From: Clostridia bacterium | Lineage (GTDB): Bacteria; Bacillota; Clostridia; Oscillospirales; Acutalibacteraceae | Direction of reading: 5' to 3' | DNA: 36,852 bases | NCBI GenBank assembly: GCA_017936615.1 | Contig: JAGBFF010000089.1 | Coordinates: forward strand, 1-36,852 | Shown here: in pieces, positions 24,882 to 33,545 of the stretch | Position numbering within the stretch: the first letter of the stretch is position 1 | Layout of the letters: every line of letters starts with the position of its first letter | Position numbers and translations under genes: made by a program | The notes under the pieces: generated by a model | What the model was told of the DNA's origin: nothing | What the model saw: only the letters and a program-made list of their open reading frames with translations | Databases searched by the model: none

Positions 24882-24903
24882 AGAGCGTGAACGGAGGGAT
24901 CCT

Positions 24904-25623
24904 ATGTCGCAGAGTGTTCATGACGGTCACCGCGAACGTCTGAAAAATCGATTTATCAACTACGGCCTCGACTCGTTTGAGTCTCATCAGGTGCTGGAGC
25001 TGCTGCTGTTTTACGCCATTCCGCGCAAAGATACCAATCCGCTGGCGCACGAGTTACTTAACACCTTCGGCAATCTTCCTGCGGTGTTGGACGCGTCGGT
25101 GAAGGATCTGTGCAAAGTCAAAGGGATTTCCGAGCACAGCGCCACGCTCATCAAGCTGTGCGGCGAGATGCTGCGGCGGTACGAGCACGAGATCCAATCC
25201 GGTGTCAAAGCCTTTGCCTGCCTCGACGAGATCGGTGCCTATCTGCAGCCGCGTTTTCGCGGTGAGCAACGAGAAATGTCAATACTGGTATGTCTGAATA
25301 ATCGTTCAGAACTGCTGGGTGCCCCGATATTGAGCACCGGCGGCCTTGTCAGCACCGAGGCCAAGTTACGGGAGATCATCGAACAATCGGTCATCCATCA
25401 GGCAACGCGGGTCGTGCTGGCACACAATCACCCCGCCGGCTTTGCAACTCCCTCCGGAGCCGACATTTCAACCACACGCCGTATCATTGATTCGTTAAAG
25501 ATCGTTGAGGTCGAAGTGGTAGACCACATGATCTTTGCCAAGGACGATTATATCTCGCTGCGGCAAACACCGCAGTATGCGCCGCTGTTTTCCGGCATGA
25601 TCGGCCGCTTGATGGCAGAATGA
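24904..25623 (+). CDS. radC: RadC family JAB/MPN+ protein
   Basis: The 239 residues have an N-terminal helix-hairpin-helix-like region (LPAVLDASVKDLCKVKGIS, about 55-80) and a C-terminal JAB/MPN+ metalloprotease-like domain with H174-N-H176 and D187 (HNHPAG then S-x-x-D). The once-proposed role in DNA repair is not well supported, and the biochemical activity is uncertain. The GGAGG site is 6 bases from the ATG. It is a single-gene unit between its own promoter and terminator. Confidence 0.93.
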   Translation: MSQSVHDGHRERLKNRFINYGLDSFESHQVLELLLFYAIPRKDTNPLAHELLNTFGNLPAVLDASVKDLCKVKGISEHSATLIKLCGEMLRRYEHEIQSGVKAFACLDEIGAYLQPRFRGEQREMSILVCLNNRSELLGAPILSTGGLVSTEAKLREIIEQSVIHQATRVVLAHNHPAGFATPSGADISTTRRIIDSLKIVEVEVVDHMIFAKDDYISLRQTPQYAPLFSGMIGRLMAE

Positions 25624-25637
25624 TCTGATACACATAC

Positions 25638-25677
25638 AAAACGCCCCGACAGAAGCGAGGTGCTGTCGGGGCGTTTT
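25638..25677. terminator. Bidirectional terminator between radC and the AGCS symporter gene
   Basis: AAAACGCCCCGACAG (25638-25652) pairs with CTGTCGGGGCGTTTT (25663-25677) around a 10-base loop. A/T runs on both sides let it stop both convergent genes. Confidence 0.93.
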
Positions 25678-25689
25678 GCTATTCGATCG

Positions 25690-27216
25690 TCAAACTTCGA
25701 CGGTCTCCTTGTTTTCTTCCTCTTGAGCTTTTTGGTAGGAAATCATTGCTTCCGTTGCCTTGCCCTTGAGATTACGATCCACGTAGTTGTTGGTGATCTT
25801 CATAACCAGCGGGAACAACGCCACCACGCCGATCAGGTTGGGGATCATCATCAAACCGTTGAAGGTATCCGACACATCCCACGCAAGCGACGAGGTCATC
25901 ACCGCACCGAACATAATGGTGCAGATGTGGATGACCTTAAACACAACGGTGCTCTTGGCGCCGAAGAGATACTCCCATGCCTTGGAGCCGTAGTGTGACC
26001 AGCCGAGAACGGTGGTAAACGCAAACAGGAACATCGCCACGGCAATAAATTTCTCACCGAAGTTGATGCCAAAGTCGAAAACGCTGTTAAAGGCACCGCC
26101 GACCAGCGTTGCATCGTCATAGCCGGCGAGCAGCGCACCCGTCTTCAGGTTATACGCGCCCGAAGTCAACACCACGAGCGCCGTCATCGTGCAGACGACC
26201 ATCGTGTCGGCAAACACCTCAAAAATACCCCACATACCCTGCTTGACGGGTTCTTTGACGTTGGAGTTGGAGTGTACCATAACCGACGAGCCGAGACCGG
26301 CCTCGTTGGAAAACACGCCGCGCTTGAAGCCCTGCACGATCGCCGTACCGATCAGGCCACCCAAGCCGGCCTCCAGGTTAAACGCACCGGCAAAGATCGC
26401 ACCGAACGCCGGAATGATGTTCGCGTAGTTGATACCAATAATCACCACACTGCCCACAACAAACAGTATGACCATAAACGGCACGATCTTTTCCGCAACC
26501 GAAGCAATACGCTTCAAGCCGCCAAGAACGATGAGCGACGTCAGCAGCATGATCACCGCGCCGATGATGACATTATACAACGAGATACCGTCCATCACCT
26601 GGACCGAGGACAGCGCCGGAACGTCAAACGCTTTGACAACATTTGCCACGATCTTGTTGACCTGACCCATGCTGCCGATACCGAAGGATGCCAGCAGCGT
26701 GAAAATGCAGAACAGTACCGCCAGTACCGAGCCAACGATCTTCATGCCCTTCTTACTGCCCAGACCGTCTCTCAAATAATACATAGCACCGCCGGACCAT
26801 TCGCCGTTATTGTTGCGACGGCGAAAGTAAATGCCCAGCACGTTTTCGGAATAGTTGGTCATCATACCGAAGAACGCCGCGATCCACATCCAGAACACCG
26901 CACCGGGACCACCGATGACGATCGCCGCGGCAACACCGGCAATGTTACCGGTGCCGATGGTGGCGGCAAGGGCGGTACACAGCGCCTGAAACGGTGAGAT
27001 GGAACCTTTTTCCTTGGTATGGCCGATAACATCCTTTTTGAACAGGCTACCCAGCGTGTTCTTAAACCAGTGACGAATGTGCGTGATCTGGAACACCTTG
27101 GTGCACAGCGTCATCAGCACACCGACTGCGATCAGCAGCCACACGCCCGTCTTGGTCCAAACGAAGGTGTTTAGCACGTCGTTGACCTCTTGGATCCATT
27201 TTAAAACTGCTTCCAT
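25690..27216 (-). CDS. Sodium:amino acid symporter of the AGCS family, probably glycine uptake
   Basis: 508-residue polytopic inner-membrane protein of the alanine/glycine:cation symporter family. Typical motifs are ATIGTGNIAGVAAAIVIGGPGAVFWMW near residue 90, GAMYYLRDGLG and FKRGVFSNEAGLGSS. Substrate assignment to glycine rests on the tandem glycine riboswitch in its leader; the family also carries alanine. The ATG at 27216 is 12 bases from GGAGG. A TTG at 27237 lies upstream of that site and is rejected. It is monocistronic. Confidence 0.93.
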   Translation of the reverse strand: MEAVLKWIQEVNDVLNTFVWTKTGVWLLIAVGVLMTLCTKVFQITHIRHWFKNTLGSLFKKDVIGHTKEKGSISPFQALCTALAATIGTGNIAGVAAAIVIGGPGAVFWMWIAAFFGMMTNYSENVLGIYFRRRNNNGEWSGGAMYYLRDGLGSKKGMKIVGSVLAVLFCIFTLLASFGIGSMGQVNKIVANVVKAFDVPALSSVQVMDGISLYNVIIGAVIMLLTSLIVLGGLKRIASVAEKIVPFMVILFVVGSVVIIGINYANIIPAFGAIFAGAFNLEAGLGGLIGTAIVQGFKRGVFSNEAGLGSSVMVHSNSNVKEPVKQGMWGIFEVFADTMVVCTMTALVVLTSGAYNLKTGALLAGYDDATLVGGAFNSVFDFGINFGEKFIAVAMFLFAFTTVLGWSHYGSKAWEYLFGAKSTVVFKVIHICTIMFGAVMTSSLAWDVSDTFNGLMMIPNLIGVVALFPLVMKITNNYVDRNLKGKATEAMISYQKAQEEENKETVEV

Positions 27217-27235
27217 AATATTTCTGTTCCTCCTC

Positions 27236-27274
27236 AAAAAAACAGCGAACCGCCCCTGTTACAGCGCGGTTCGC
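27236..27274 (-). terminator. Intrinsic terminator in the glycine riboswitch expression platform
   Basis: On the transcript, GCGAACCGC (27274-27266) pairs with GCGGTTCGC (27253-27245), followed closely by seven U residues (27242-27236). It lies between the aptamers and the AGCS ribosome binding site, so glycine binding most likely switches termination. I could not define the antiterminator with certainty. Confidence 0.85.
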
Positions 27275-27309
27275 AAAAACACAAAAGTACACCGATCGAT
27301 CCGGTGGTG

Positions 27310-27480
27310 TTGCCTTTGTCCTTTTGCCTGAGAGATTCACGCTGTCACACGCTTTGCCCCTTCGGCCCTCGGCTTCCACCGAGCGTCTCCAAAGTCCTAT
27401 CTGCATTACAGTCCTCATCCGTTGCCGGACACCTGAGAGTGTTGCTCCTTCGGTTGCGGTTCTCCCGCATTTCCTGCAAG
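27310..27480 (-). ncRNA. Tandem glycine riboswitch
   Basis: Two consecutive glycine aptamers on the minus strand. Aptamer 1 (about 27400-27480) has GGGAGA, CCGAAGGAGCAA and CTCTCAGG. Aptamer 2 (about 27310-27395) has GGAGACGC, CCGAAGGGGCAAA and AATCTCTCAGGCAAAAGGAC, the most conserved signature of the class. It is followed by a terminator and then the AGCS gene. The class usually turns genes on to degrade glycine; for importers the sign of control can be off, and I cannot decide it from sequence alone. Confidence 0.93.
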
Positions 27481-27512
27481 CATCGCATAGGCGTATTCGG
27501 TTGTCATTGCAC

Positions 27513-27541
27513 ATTATATACCCATATATCGTAAAACGCAA
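27513..27541 (-). promoter_or_regulatory. Promoter of the glycine riboswitch and AGCS gene
   Basis: Minus-strand TTGCGT (27541-27536), 17-base spacer and consensus TATAAT (27518-27513). Predicted start is near 27506, about 25 bases before aptamer 1. Confidence 0.85.
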
Positions 27542-27549
27542 GCCTTTTG

Positions 27550-27578
27550 TTGCATTTTTTAGTGATATGATGTAAAAT
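27550..27578 (+). promoter_or_regulatory. Candidate promoter of the ABC transporter gene
   Basis: TTGCAT (27550-27555), 17 bases, TAAAAT (27573-27578). It is back to back with the riboswitch promoter and leaves a short leader before the ATG at 27602. Confidence 0.6.
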
Positions 27579-27601
27579 TGGGCATGAGGTGTTGATTTCC
27601 C

Positions 27602-29356
27602 ATGAAAGATATAAAAAAACCATCCAACAAGGCTCTCATACGCCGTTTTCTGCCGTACTACCGCGAATTTATCGGCGTGGTGATCCTGGATCTGTTCTGT
27701 GCATCGCTCACCACCGTGTGTGAGCTGGTGCTGCCGCTTATCGTGCGCTTCATTACCGACAAGGCAATGACGGATATATCCGCACTGACGGTACAATCCA
27801 TTCTCACCGTGGGCGTACTGTATCTGGCGCTGCGGATCATCGACACCGCCGCGAACTACTACATGACCTCTATCGGACATATTATGGGTACGCGCATCGA
27901 AACACGAATGCGCAGCGATCTGTTCCGCCATCTGCAAAAGCTGCCGTTCTCATATTACGACGAGACCAAGGTTGGCACGCTGATGTCGCGCATCACCAAC
28001 GATCTGTTTGAGGTGACGGAATTTGCGCACCACTGCCCCGAGGAGTTTTTCATCGCCGGTATCAAGATAACCGCGGCGTTCATCATCCTGTGTACCGTCA
28101 ACGTGTGGCTAACGCTCATCGTCTTTGCCATCGTACCGCTGATGCTGGTCGTCTGCATCCCTTTCCGCCACCGCATGAAGGAAGGCTTCCGCGATTCGCG
28201 CGTTGTCATCGGCGAGATCAACTCGCAGGTGGAAGATAGCCTTCTCGGTATTCGTGTGGTGAAATCCTTTGCCAACGAGCCGTTGGAGTTGGAAAAATTT
28301 GAAGCGGGTAACAGCAAGTTCTTGGAAGTGAAAAAGAAGATCTATTATGCGATGGGCGGTTTTAACAGCGTCACACGCCTGTTTGACGGCCTAATGTATA
28401 TTGCCGTCGTGGTCGCCGGCGCCCTGTTTATGATCGACGGGCAGATTACCCCTGCCGATCTCGTGGCCTATCTGCTGTACGTATCCACCCTGCTGACCTC
28501 GGTACGGCGCATCATCGAGTTTTCCGAACAATTCTATCGCGGTATGACGGGTATCGAACGGTTTTCCGAAATTTTGGACACCCCCGTCACGATCGCCGAC
28601 CGTACCGACGCCAAGACGATCGAACACGTGCGCGGCGATATCGCCTTCCGCGACGTTACCTTCCGCTACAGCGAAACGGGCGAGGATGTGCTGCACCACC
28701 TCACGCTGAACATTGAAGCCGGCAAGACCATCGCTTTGGTCGGGCCGTCAGGCGGTGGCAAGACCACCCTGTGCGGCTTAGTACCGCGGTTTTATGACAT
28801 CGCCGAAGGCTCGGTGCTTCTCGACGGCGTGGACGTGCGCGAGCTGACGCTCGGTTCGCTGCGCAATGCGATCGGTGTCGTGCAGCAGGACGTTTACCTG
28901 TTTTCGGGAACGATCTACGAAAACATCGCCTACGGCAAGCCCGGCGCTACACGTGCCGAGGTGGAGGAAGCCGCCCGTCTTGCGGGTGCGGAGGAGTTTA
29001 TTTCGCTGCTTCCCGACGGATATGATACCTACGTCGGCGAGCGCGGCGTCAAGCTCTCCGGCGGTCAAAAACAACGCATCTCCATTGCCCGCGTTTTCCT
29101 GAAAGATCCCCCGGTTCTGATCCTCGACGAAGCGACCAGCGCGCTCGACAACGAATCCGAGCTGCTGGTACAGCAGTCGCTGGAGCGCCTCGCCAAAGGC
29201 CGCACTACCTTTATCGTGGCACACCGTCTCACCACCGTGCGCGATGCCGACGTGATCGCCGTCATCACCCGCGACGGCATCACCGAAATGGGCTCGCACA
29301 AGGAATTGATGGCAAAGGACGGTATGTACGCCTCGCTGTATCGCCTGTACGAATAA
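27602..29356 (+). CDS. ABC exporter half-transporter (fused membrane and ATPase domains)
   Basis: The 584 residues comprise a six-helix type I exporter membrane domain (about 20-310) and a nucleotide-binding domain with Walker A GPSGGGKTT starting at residue 381, signature LSGGQKQR near 485, Walker B LILDEATSAL near 505 and the H-loop histidine in VAHRL. It probably acts as a homodimer, since no partner half-transporter is nearby. The substrate is unknown; relatives export lipids, peptides or drugs. The ribosome binding site AGGTG is modest. It is monocistronic and ends at a strong terminator. Confidence 0.9.
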   Translation: MKDIKKPSNKALIRRFLPYYREFIGVVILDLFCASLTTVCELVLPLIVRFITDKAMTDISALTVQSILTVGVLYLALRIIDTAANYYMTSIGHIMGTRIETRMRSDLFRHLQKLPFSYYDETKVGTLMSRITNDLFEVTEFAHHCPEEFFIAGIKITAAFIILCTVNVWLTLIVFAIVPLMLVVCIPFRHRMKEGFRDSRVVIGEINSQVEDSLLGIRVVKSFANEPLELEKFEAGNSKFLEVKKKIYYAMGGFNSVTRLFDGLMYIAVVVAGALFMIDGQITPADLVAYLLYVSTLLTSVRRIIEFSEQFYRGMTGIERFSEILDTPVTIADRTDAKTIEHVRGDIAFRDVTFRYSETGEDVLHHLTLNIEAGKTIALVGPSGGGKTTLCGLVPRFYDIAEGSVLLDGVDVRELTLGSLRNAIGVVQQDVYLFSGTIYENIAYGKPGATRAEVEEAARLAGAEEFISLLPDGYDTYVGERGVKLSGGQKQRISIARVFLKDPPVLILDEATSALDNESELLVQQSLERLAKGRTTFIVAHRLTTVRDADVIAVITRDGITEMGSHKELMAKDGMYASLYRLYE

Positions 29357-29363
29357 TGCTTGG

Positions 29364-29395
29364 CGCACCGCACCTTGTGTGCGGTGCGTTTTTTT
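29364..29395 (+). terminator. Terminator of the ABC transporter gene
   Basis: CGCACCGCAC (29364-29373) pairs with GTGCGGTGCG (29379-29388) around a 5-base loop, followed by seven T. Confidence 0.95.
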
Positions 29396-29396
29396 G

Positions 29397-29425
29397 TTGC
29401 ACATTTTGTCGTTTTGTGGTACTTT
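29397..29425 (+). promoter_or_regulatory. Candidate promoter of the membrane protein pair and M20 peptidase operon
   Basis: TTGCAC (29397-29402), 17 bases, TACTTT (29420-29425). A better -10 (TATAAT, 29438-29443) exists, but it would start transcription inside the ribosome binding site, so I favour the upstream pair. Confidence 0.45.
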
Positions 29426-29459
29426 TATATGTAGTAATATAATAAAGGAGTGATCCTGC

Positions 29460-30194
29460 TTGGAATTCAGTGTCAACCATCCCATTCTGTTTGCACTGGT
29501 CGGGGTCATCATTGCCGTCGTTTTGGGGCAATCGGTGTACTTCCTTGTCAAGGCCTGCCGTCGTGCAAAACAACTGGGTATTGCTTCTTCCACCGTGAAG
29601 AAAACCATCTCCTCGGCGGCGGTATTCACCGTCGCTCCCGCCATCGGCATCCTGATCGGCGTTATCGCGCTTTCCAAAGCGCTGGGACTGGCCCTTCCGT
29701 GGATGCGCCTGTCGGTCATCGGCTCCATCACCTATGAAAACGTCGCCGCCACCAACGTGCTGAACGCCGCCGAGGTATCCAGCGGCGCCACTATCACCGA
29801 TCCGTCGTTGTACGTCACGGTGCTGTGGGTCATGACCCTCGGCATCGCCGCAGGGCTTGTCCTGGTGCCGTTTGTCACCAAGAAGCTGCAAAGCGGCATG
29901 TCCAAGATCGGTATGAAGGACAAAAAATGGGGCGAGATCTTCAACAACTCGATGTTCCTCGGTATGGTCTCCGCATTTCTCGGCTACGTGTTCTGCGACG
30001 TCAGCGACGTATTCTCCGGCAAAACGGCAGGGCTCATCCCTGTTTGTGTTATGGCGGTATCCGCCGTCGTGATGGCGATCTGCGGATTGCTGTCCAAGAA
30101 GCTGAACGCGCACTGGCTGGAGGACTATGCGCTGCCCGCCAGTTTGATCGTCGGCATGGCGTCTGCCATTCCGTTTACCGCGTGGTTGGGTTAA
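29460..30194 (+). CDS. Polytopic membrane protein, probably DUF5058 family
   Basis: 244 residues with about six predicted membrane helices (helices near 9-30, 50-75, 118-138, 160-180, 190-210 and 225-243), and a cytoplasmic loop rich in lysine around 140-155. I recognise it with moderate confidence as the uncharacterised DUF5058 family. The start is TTG at 29460 with AAAGGAG nine bases upstream. The next gene, another polytopic protein, follows after 13 bases, and a membrane-anchored M20 peptidase after that. The set looks like a two-component transporter with a peptidase, but no transport function is shown. Confidence 0.7.
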   Translation: MEFSVNHPILFALVGVIIAVVLGQSVYFLVKACRRAKQLGIASSTVKKTISSAAVFTVAPAIGILIGVIALSKALGLALPWMRLSVIGSITYENVAATNVLNAAEVSSGATITDPSLYVTVLWVMTLGIAAGLVLVPFVTKKLQSGMSKIGMKDKKWGEIFNNSMFLGMVSAFLGYVFCDVSDVFSGKTAGLIPVCVMAVSAVVMAICGLLSKKLNAHWLEDYALPASLIVGMASAIPFTAWLG

Positions 30195-30207
30195 GGAGGT
30201 GCTGACA

Positions 30208-30879
30208 ATGAAACAGAAACAAGCTCTTTCCTACATGGACAGCGTCCATCGTGACGGTCGCCTTTGGGGTATTCTCGTCGCGATCCTCATCATCTCGTTC
30301 CCCGTCGCGGTTTCGCTGATCTTCAGCGCCGTGCCTCAATGGGGCGTGCTGGTCGACGGTCTGATCGCGACCGCACCGATGTACTGGGCTGTCGGCATCG
30401 TGGAGATCTTCACCTACGTACCAATGCTTGGTGCCGGCGGCACCTATCTGTCGTTCGTGACGGGCAACATCTCCAACCTAAAGCTCCCCTGCGCCATCGA
30501 CGCCATGGAGCGCGCCAAGGTCAAGGCGAGCAGCGAAGAGGGTGAGGTCATTTCCACCATCGCCATCGCGGTTTCCAGTATCGTCACGACGTTGGTTATC
30601 ATTATCGGCGTGATCTGCATCGTGCCGCTGTCCCCCATCCTCGATCACCCGGCGCTGACACCTGCCTTTGATATGATCCTTCCGGCGCTGTTCGGTGGTC
30701 TGGCCGTCGTGTTTATCTCGAAAAACCTCAAGCTGTCGGTAGCGCCCGTCCTGCTGATGCTGATCCTGTTCATCTCGATTCCGGCGCTCAACGCCGGCAC
30801 CGTCGGCATTATGGTCCCCGTCGGTGTAGTGTTCACCGTTGCCGTTGCCCGCGTGATGTACAAGAAGGGTTGGTTGTGA
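30208..30879 (+). CDS. Uncharacterised polytopic membrane protein, partner of the DUF5058-like protein
   Basis: 223 residues with about six hydrophobic helices and a central polar segment (AIDAMERAKVKASSEEGEVIS, about 95-115). The glycine-rich motif FTYVPMLGAGGTYLSFVTGN, about 65-85, could be a pore or substrate-binding loop. I do not recognise a named family. The ATG at 30208 has AAGGAGG 8 bases upstream; the GTG at 30199 overlaps that site. It is coupled to the genes on both sides (13 and 1 base gaps), so it probably forms a complex with its upstream neighbour. Confidence 0.65.
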   Translation: MKQKQALSYMDSVHRDGRLWGILVAILIISFPVAVSLIFSAVPQWGVLVDGLIATAPMYWAVGIVEIFTYVPMLGAGGTYLSFVTGNISNLKLPCAIDAMERAKVKASSEEGEVISTIAIAVSSIVTTLVIIIGVICIVPLSPILDHPALTPAFDMILPALFGGLAVVFISKNLKLSVAPVLLMLILFISIPALNAGTVGIMVPVGVVFTVAVARVMYKKGWL

Positions 30880-30880
30880 T

Positions 30881-32314
30881 ATGTGGTGGCTGATTCCCGT
30901 AGCAGCAGTGCTGCTGTTCATCGCGGTACTGCTTATCCGCACGCTTCGCTTTACCCCAAAACCTGCCGTTCCGCTGCAGGACGGCGAAGAGCACTTTGAC
31001 CGCGACGCCGCTGTCTGTAATCTGCAGCAGCTCGTTCGCTGCAAAACGGTTTCCTACCGCGATCCCGCGCTGGAGGACGACGCGGAGTTTGAAAGGCTCA
31101 TCGCTCTGCTTCCCTCGCTGTATCCCCACGTGTTTGAAGCCTGCTCGTTTGAGCGCCTTCCCGACCGCGCCCTGCTGTTTTGCTGGCAGGGCCGCACCGA
31201 CGGCGACCCCGCAGTGCTGATGGCACACTACGACGTCGTGCCGGTCGAAGAAGATGGCTGGGACAAACCGCCGTTCGAGGGCTTGTTGGAAAACGGTGTT
31301 CTCTGGGGCCGCGGCACGTTGGATACCAAGGTCACCTTCAACGGCATCCTATTCGCCGCCAATCACTTGATCGCCCAAGGCTTTCAGCCCGAAAGCACGG
31401 TCTACTTTGCTTTTTCTGGCGGTGAGGAGATCAACGGAAACGGTGCCGCTAACATCGTGGATTGGTTTGAAGAGCACGGTATCACGCCCTCGATGGTCGT
31501 TGATGAAGGCGGCGGTGTCGTAGAGAACGTATTCCCGGGTGTCACCGCCCCCTGCGGACTCATCGGCATTGCCGAAAAAGGCATGCTCAACGCGCAATAC
31601 CGCACCACCTCCACAGGCGGTCACGCTTCGGCGCCCAAGCCGAACGCCCCCATCGATCGTCTCGCGGCCGCGTGCTGCAAGGTGCTGAAGCACCCCTTCC
31701 CCTATCACATCACCCCGCCCGTCGCGCAGATGTTCGATACGCTGGGACGGCACTCCTCATTTGTATTTCGTATGATCTTTGCCAACCTGTGGCTGTTCAA
31801 GCCGGTGCTGAATATGCTGTGCAAGAAATCGGGCGGTGAGCTCAATGCGCTGATGCGCACCACCGTGGCGTTTACCCAGATGAACGGCTCCAAAGCCGCG
31901 AACGTCATTCCGCCGCACGCGGAACTGGTGGCAAATATGCGGCTCAACCCCTACGACACGATCGACTCGGCGCTTACCTACCTGCGCCGCACCGTCGGTG
32001 ACGATACGGTGGAGATCACCGCGCTGGACGGTATGAATCCCAGCCGCATTTCCACCACCGATTGTGAGGGCTGGAACAAAGTCGCCTGTGCCGTCGCCTC
32101 CACCTGGAAGGGCTGCATCGTATCACCGTACCTGATGGTGCAGTGCTCCGACAGCCGCCACTACGGTCGTATTTCGGATAAGGTATACCGTTTCTCCGCA
32201 ATGGACTTGACAAGCGAGGAGCGCGCCACCATCCACGGCCACAACGAACGCATCCGCGTCGATGCATTGTGCCGTTCGGTAGAATTCTTTATCCGTCTGA
32301 TGAGACAATGTTAA
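30881..32314 (+). CDS. Membrane-anchored M20-family peptidase (PM20D1/carboxypeptidase S-like)
   Basis: The 477 residues begin with a single membrane helix (about 3-19), then an M20 zinc-peptidase domain. Metal and catalytic residues are visible: H116 and D118 (MAHYDVVP), D148 (GRGTLDTK), E182/E183 (GGEEINGNG), D208 (VVDEGG) and a C-terminal histidine in HGHNERI. The N-terminal anchor and this motif set resemble eukaryotic PM20D1 and yeast carboxypeptidase S. It probably cleaves or condenses N-acyl amino acids or dipeptides at the membrane. The ATG follows the upstream stop by one base. Confidence 0.88.
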   Translation: MWWLIPVAAVLLFIAVLLIRTLRFTPKPAVPLQDGEEHFDRDAAVCNLQQLVRCKTVSYRDPALEDDAEFERLIALLPSLYPHVFEACSFERLPDRALLFCWQGRTDGDPAVLMAHYDVVPVEEDGWDKPPFEGLLENGVLWGRGTLDTKVTFNGILFAANHLIAQGFQPESTVYFAFSGGEEINGNGAANIVDWFEEHGITPSMVVDEGGGVVENVFPGVTAPCGLIGIAEKGMLNAQYRTTSTGGHASAPKPNAPIDRLAAACCKVLKHPFPYHITPPVAQMFDTLGRHSSFVFRMIFANLWLFKPVLNMLCKKSGGELNALMRTTVAFTQMNGSKAANVIPPHAELVANMRLNPYDTIDSALTYLRRTVGDDTVEITALDGMNPSRISTTDCEGWNKVACAVASTWKGCIVSPYLMVQCSDSRHYGRISDKVYRFSAMDLTSEERATIHGHNERIRVDALCRSVEFFIRLMRQC

Positions 32315-32325
32315 AATATACGCAA

Positions 32326-32357
32326 AACCGCCGCGTGCAGCATAGCACGCGGCGGTT
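32326..32357. terminator. Bidirectional terminator between the M20 and oxidoreductase genes
   Basis: AACCGCCGCGTGC (32326-32338) pairs with GCACGCGGCGGTT (32345-32357) around AGCATA, with T-rich flanks on both strands. Confidence 0.93.
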
Positions 32358-32359
32358 GT

Positions 32360-33520
32360 TTATTTGGCGCTTCCGAAGGTGTTAGACGTGTCGGCAACAA
32401 CCTCTCTCACGTTGGTCTTTTGTCGTGAGGTGGCCACACGCTTCATCAGCTCTGCGTAGTATAATTCATCATCGATCGGCTGTTCCACGGTTTGTCCAAT
32501 AAAGGTGGACAACTGCATGGCGTTTGTCAGCATGGTGCTGTTCAGCCCCTCGCGTCCGTCAGCAATCATCTCTCCGGTTCCCAGCACAGCTTCTGCCCAT
32601 GCATCCAGGACGATAAAATGGAACCGATCCGGGGTTTTACCGTGGAACTCCTCGGTGGTATACGACATCGTATCAAACGGCGTCGTGCTGGCTTTGGAAA
32701 AATCCTGCTCCGCCATCTCATACGTTTCAATGGTCAGCACGTCGTTCTCGACGATAAACCGGCCTTTATCCATTTGGATTTCCAAACGATTCGTTCCGCG
32801 TGCATCCCCGGTAGAGGTAATAAACACACCCGTCGCCCCATTGGCAAACTCCATATATACCGTGGCATCGTCCTCCGTTTCAATATCATGCCACTTCCCG
32901 AAATGCAAGTGCGAGTGCACCTTTTTAGGGACACCACACATCCACTGAAGCAGATCAAGCTGATGTGGGCACTGATTCATCAGCACCGCACCGCCTTCAC
33001 CTGCCCACGTTGCACGCCACGCGCCGGAATCGTAATACGCCTGTGGACGATACCAAGTAGTAATGATCCAATTCATACGGCGCATCTCTCCAAAATCGCC
33101 TGAGGCGATCAGATCATGTACCTTTTGATATACCTCGATCGTACGCAAGCAGAACATCACACCGAATTTGATCTCCGGATGCGCGTCCGCCATGGCGTTC
33201 ATTTCCTTCACTTGTTTGGTATACACGCCGGCGGGTTTATCCACCAGCACGTGAATACCTCGTTTCATGCACTCCATCGCATAACGGGGATGATCGTAGT
33301 GCGGTGTTACCACAATGCACGCTTCAACGAGACCGCTATCCAGCATCTCGATTGCATCCGCGAACCGTGCCGCGTGGGGCACCGTCTTTTCCGCCCATTC
33401 CAAACGTGCCGGATTGATATCCGCTACCGCCGTAAGTTCCAAATACTTACTGTAGTTCATATGTTCCGCATAATAGCCGCCTTGATTACCGATGCCGATA
33501 ATACCCACCTTGATTGCCAT
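32360..33520 (-). CDS. Gfo/Idh/MocA-family oxidoreductase
   Basis: 386 residues. The N-terminal Rossmann fold (GIIGIGNQGGYYA, residues 6-18) binds NAD(P), with the catalytic-type lysine K95 in VDKPAG, and the C-terminal alpha/beta domain carries GGAVLMNQCPHQLDLLQWMCG with the conserved His/Asp. The family oxidises or reduces sugars, inositols and related polyols; the exact substrate is unknown. It is the last gene of a three-gene operon with an isomerase and a CE15-like esterase, 25 bases after the esterase stop. The stop abuts the bidirectional terminator. Confidence 0.9.
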   Translation of the reverse strand: MAIKVGIIGIGNQGGYYAEHMNYSKYLELTAVADINPARLEWAEKTVPHAARFADAIEMLDSGLVEACIVVTPHYDHPRYAMECMKRGIHVLVDKPAGVYTKQVKEMNAMADAHPEIKFGVMFCLRTIEVYQKVHDLIASGDFGEMRRMNWIITTWYRPQAYYDSGAWRATWAGEGGAVLMNQCPHQLDLLQWMCGVPKKVHSHLHFGKWHDIETEDDATVYMEFANGATGVFITSTGDARGTNRLEIQMDKGRFIVENDVLTIETYEMAEQDFSKASTTPFDTMSYTTEEFHGKTPDRFHFIVLDAWAEAVLGTGEMIADGREGLNSTMLTNAMQLSTFIGQTVEQPIDDELYYAELMKRVATSRQKTNVREVVADTSNTFGSAK

Positions 33521-33545
33521 ACCGTTTACCTCCTACTTTTGCGAT

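Noticed and set aside
27062-27937. An open frame covering the glycine riboswitch region
   Set aside because: It reads through the riboswitch, its promoter and the start of the ABC transporter gene, and has no ribosome binding site.
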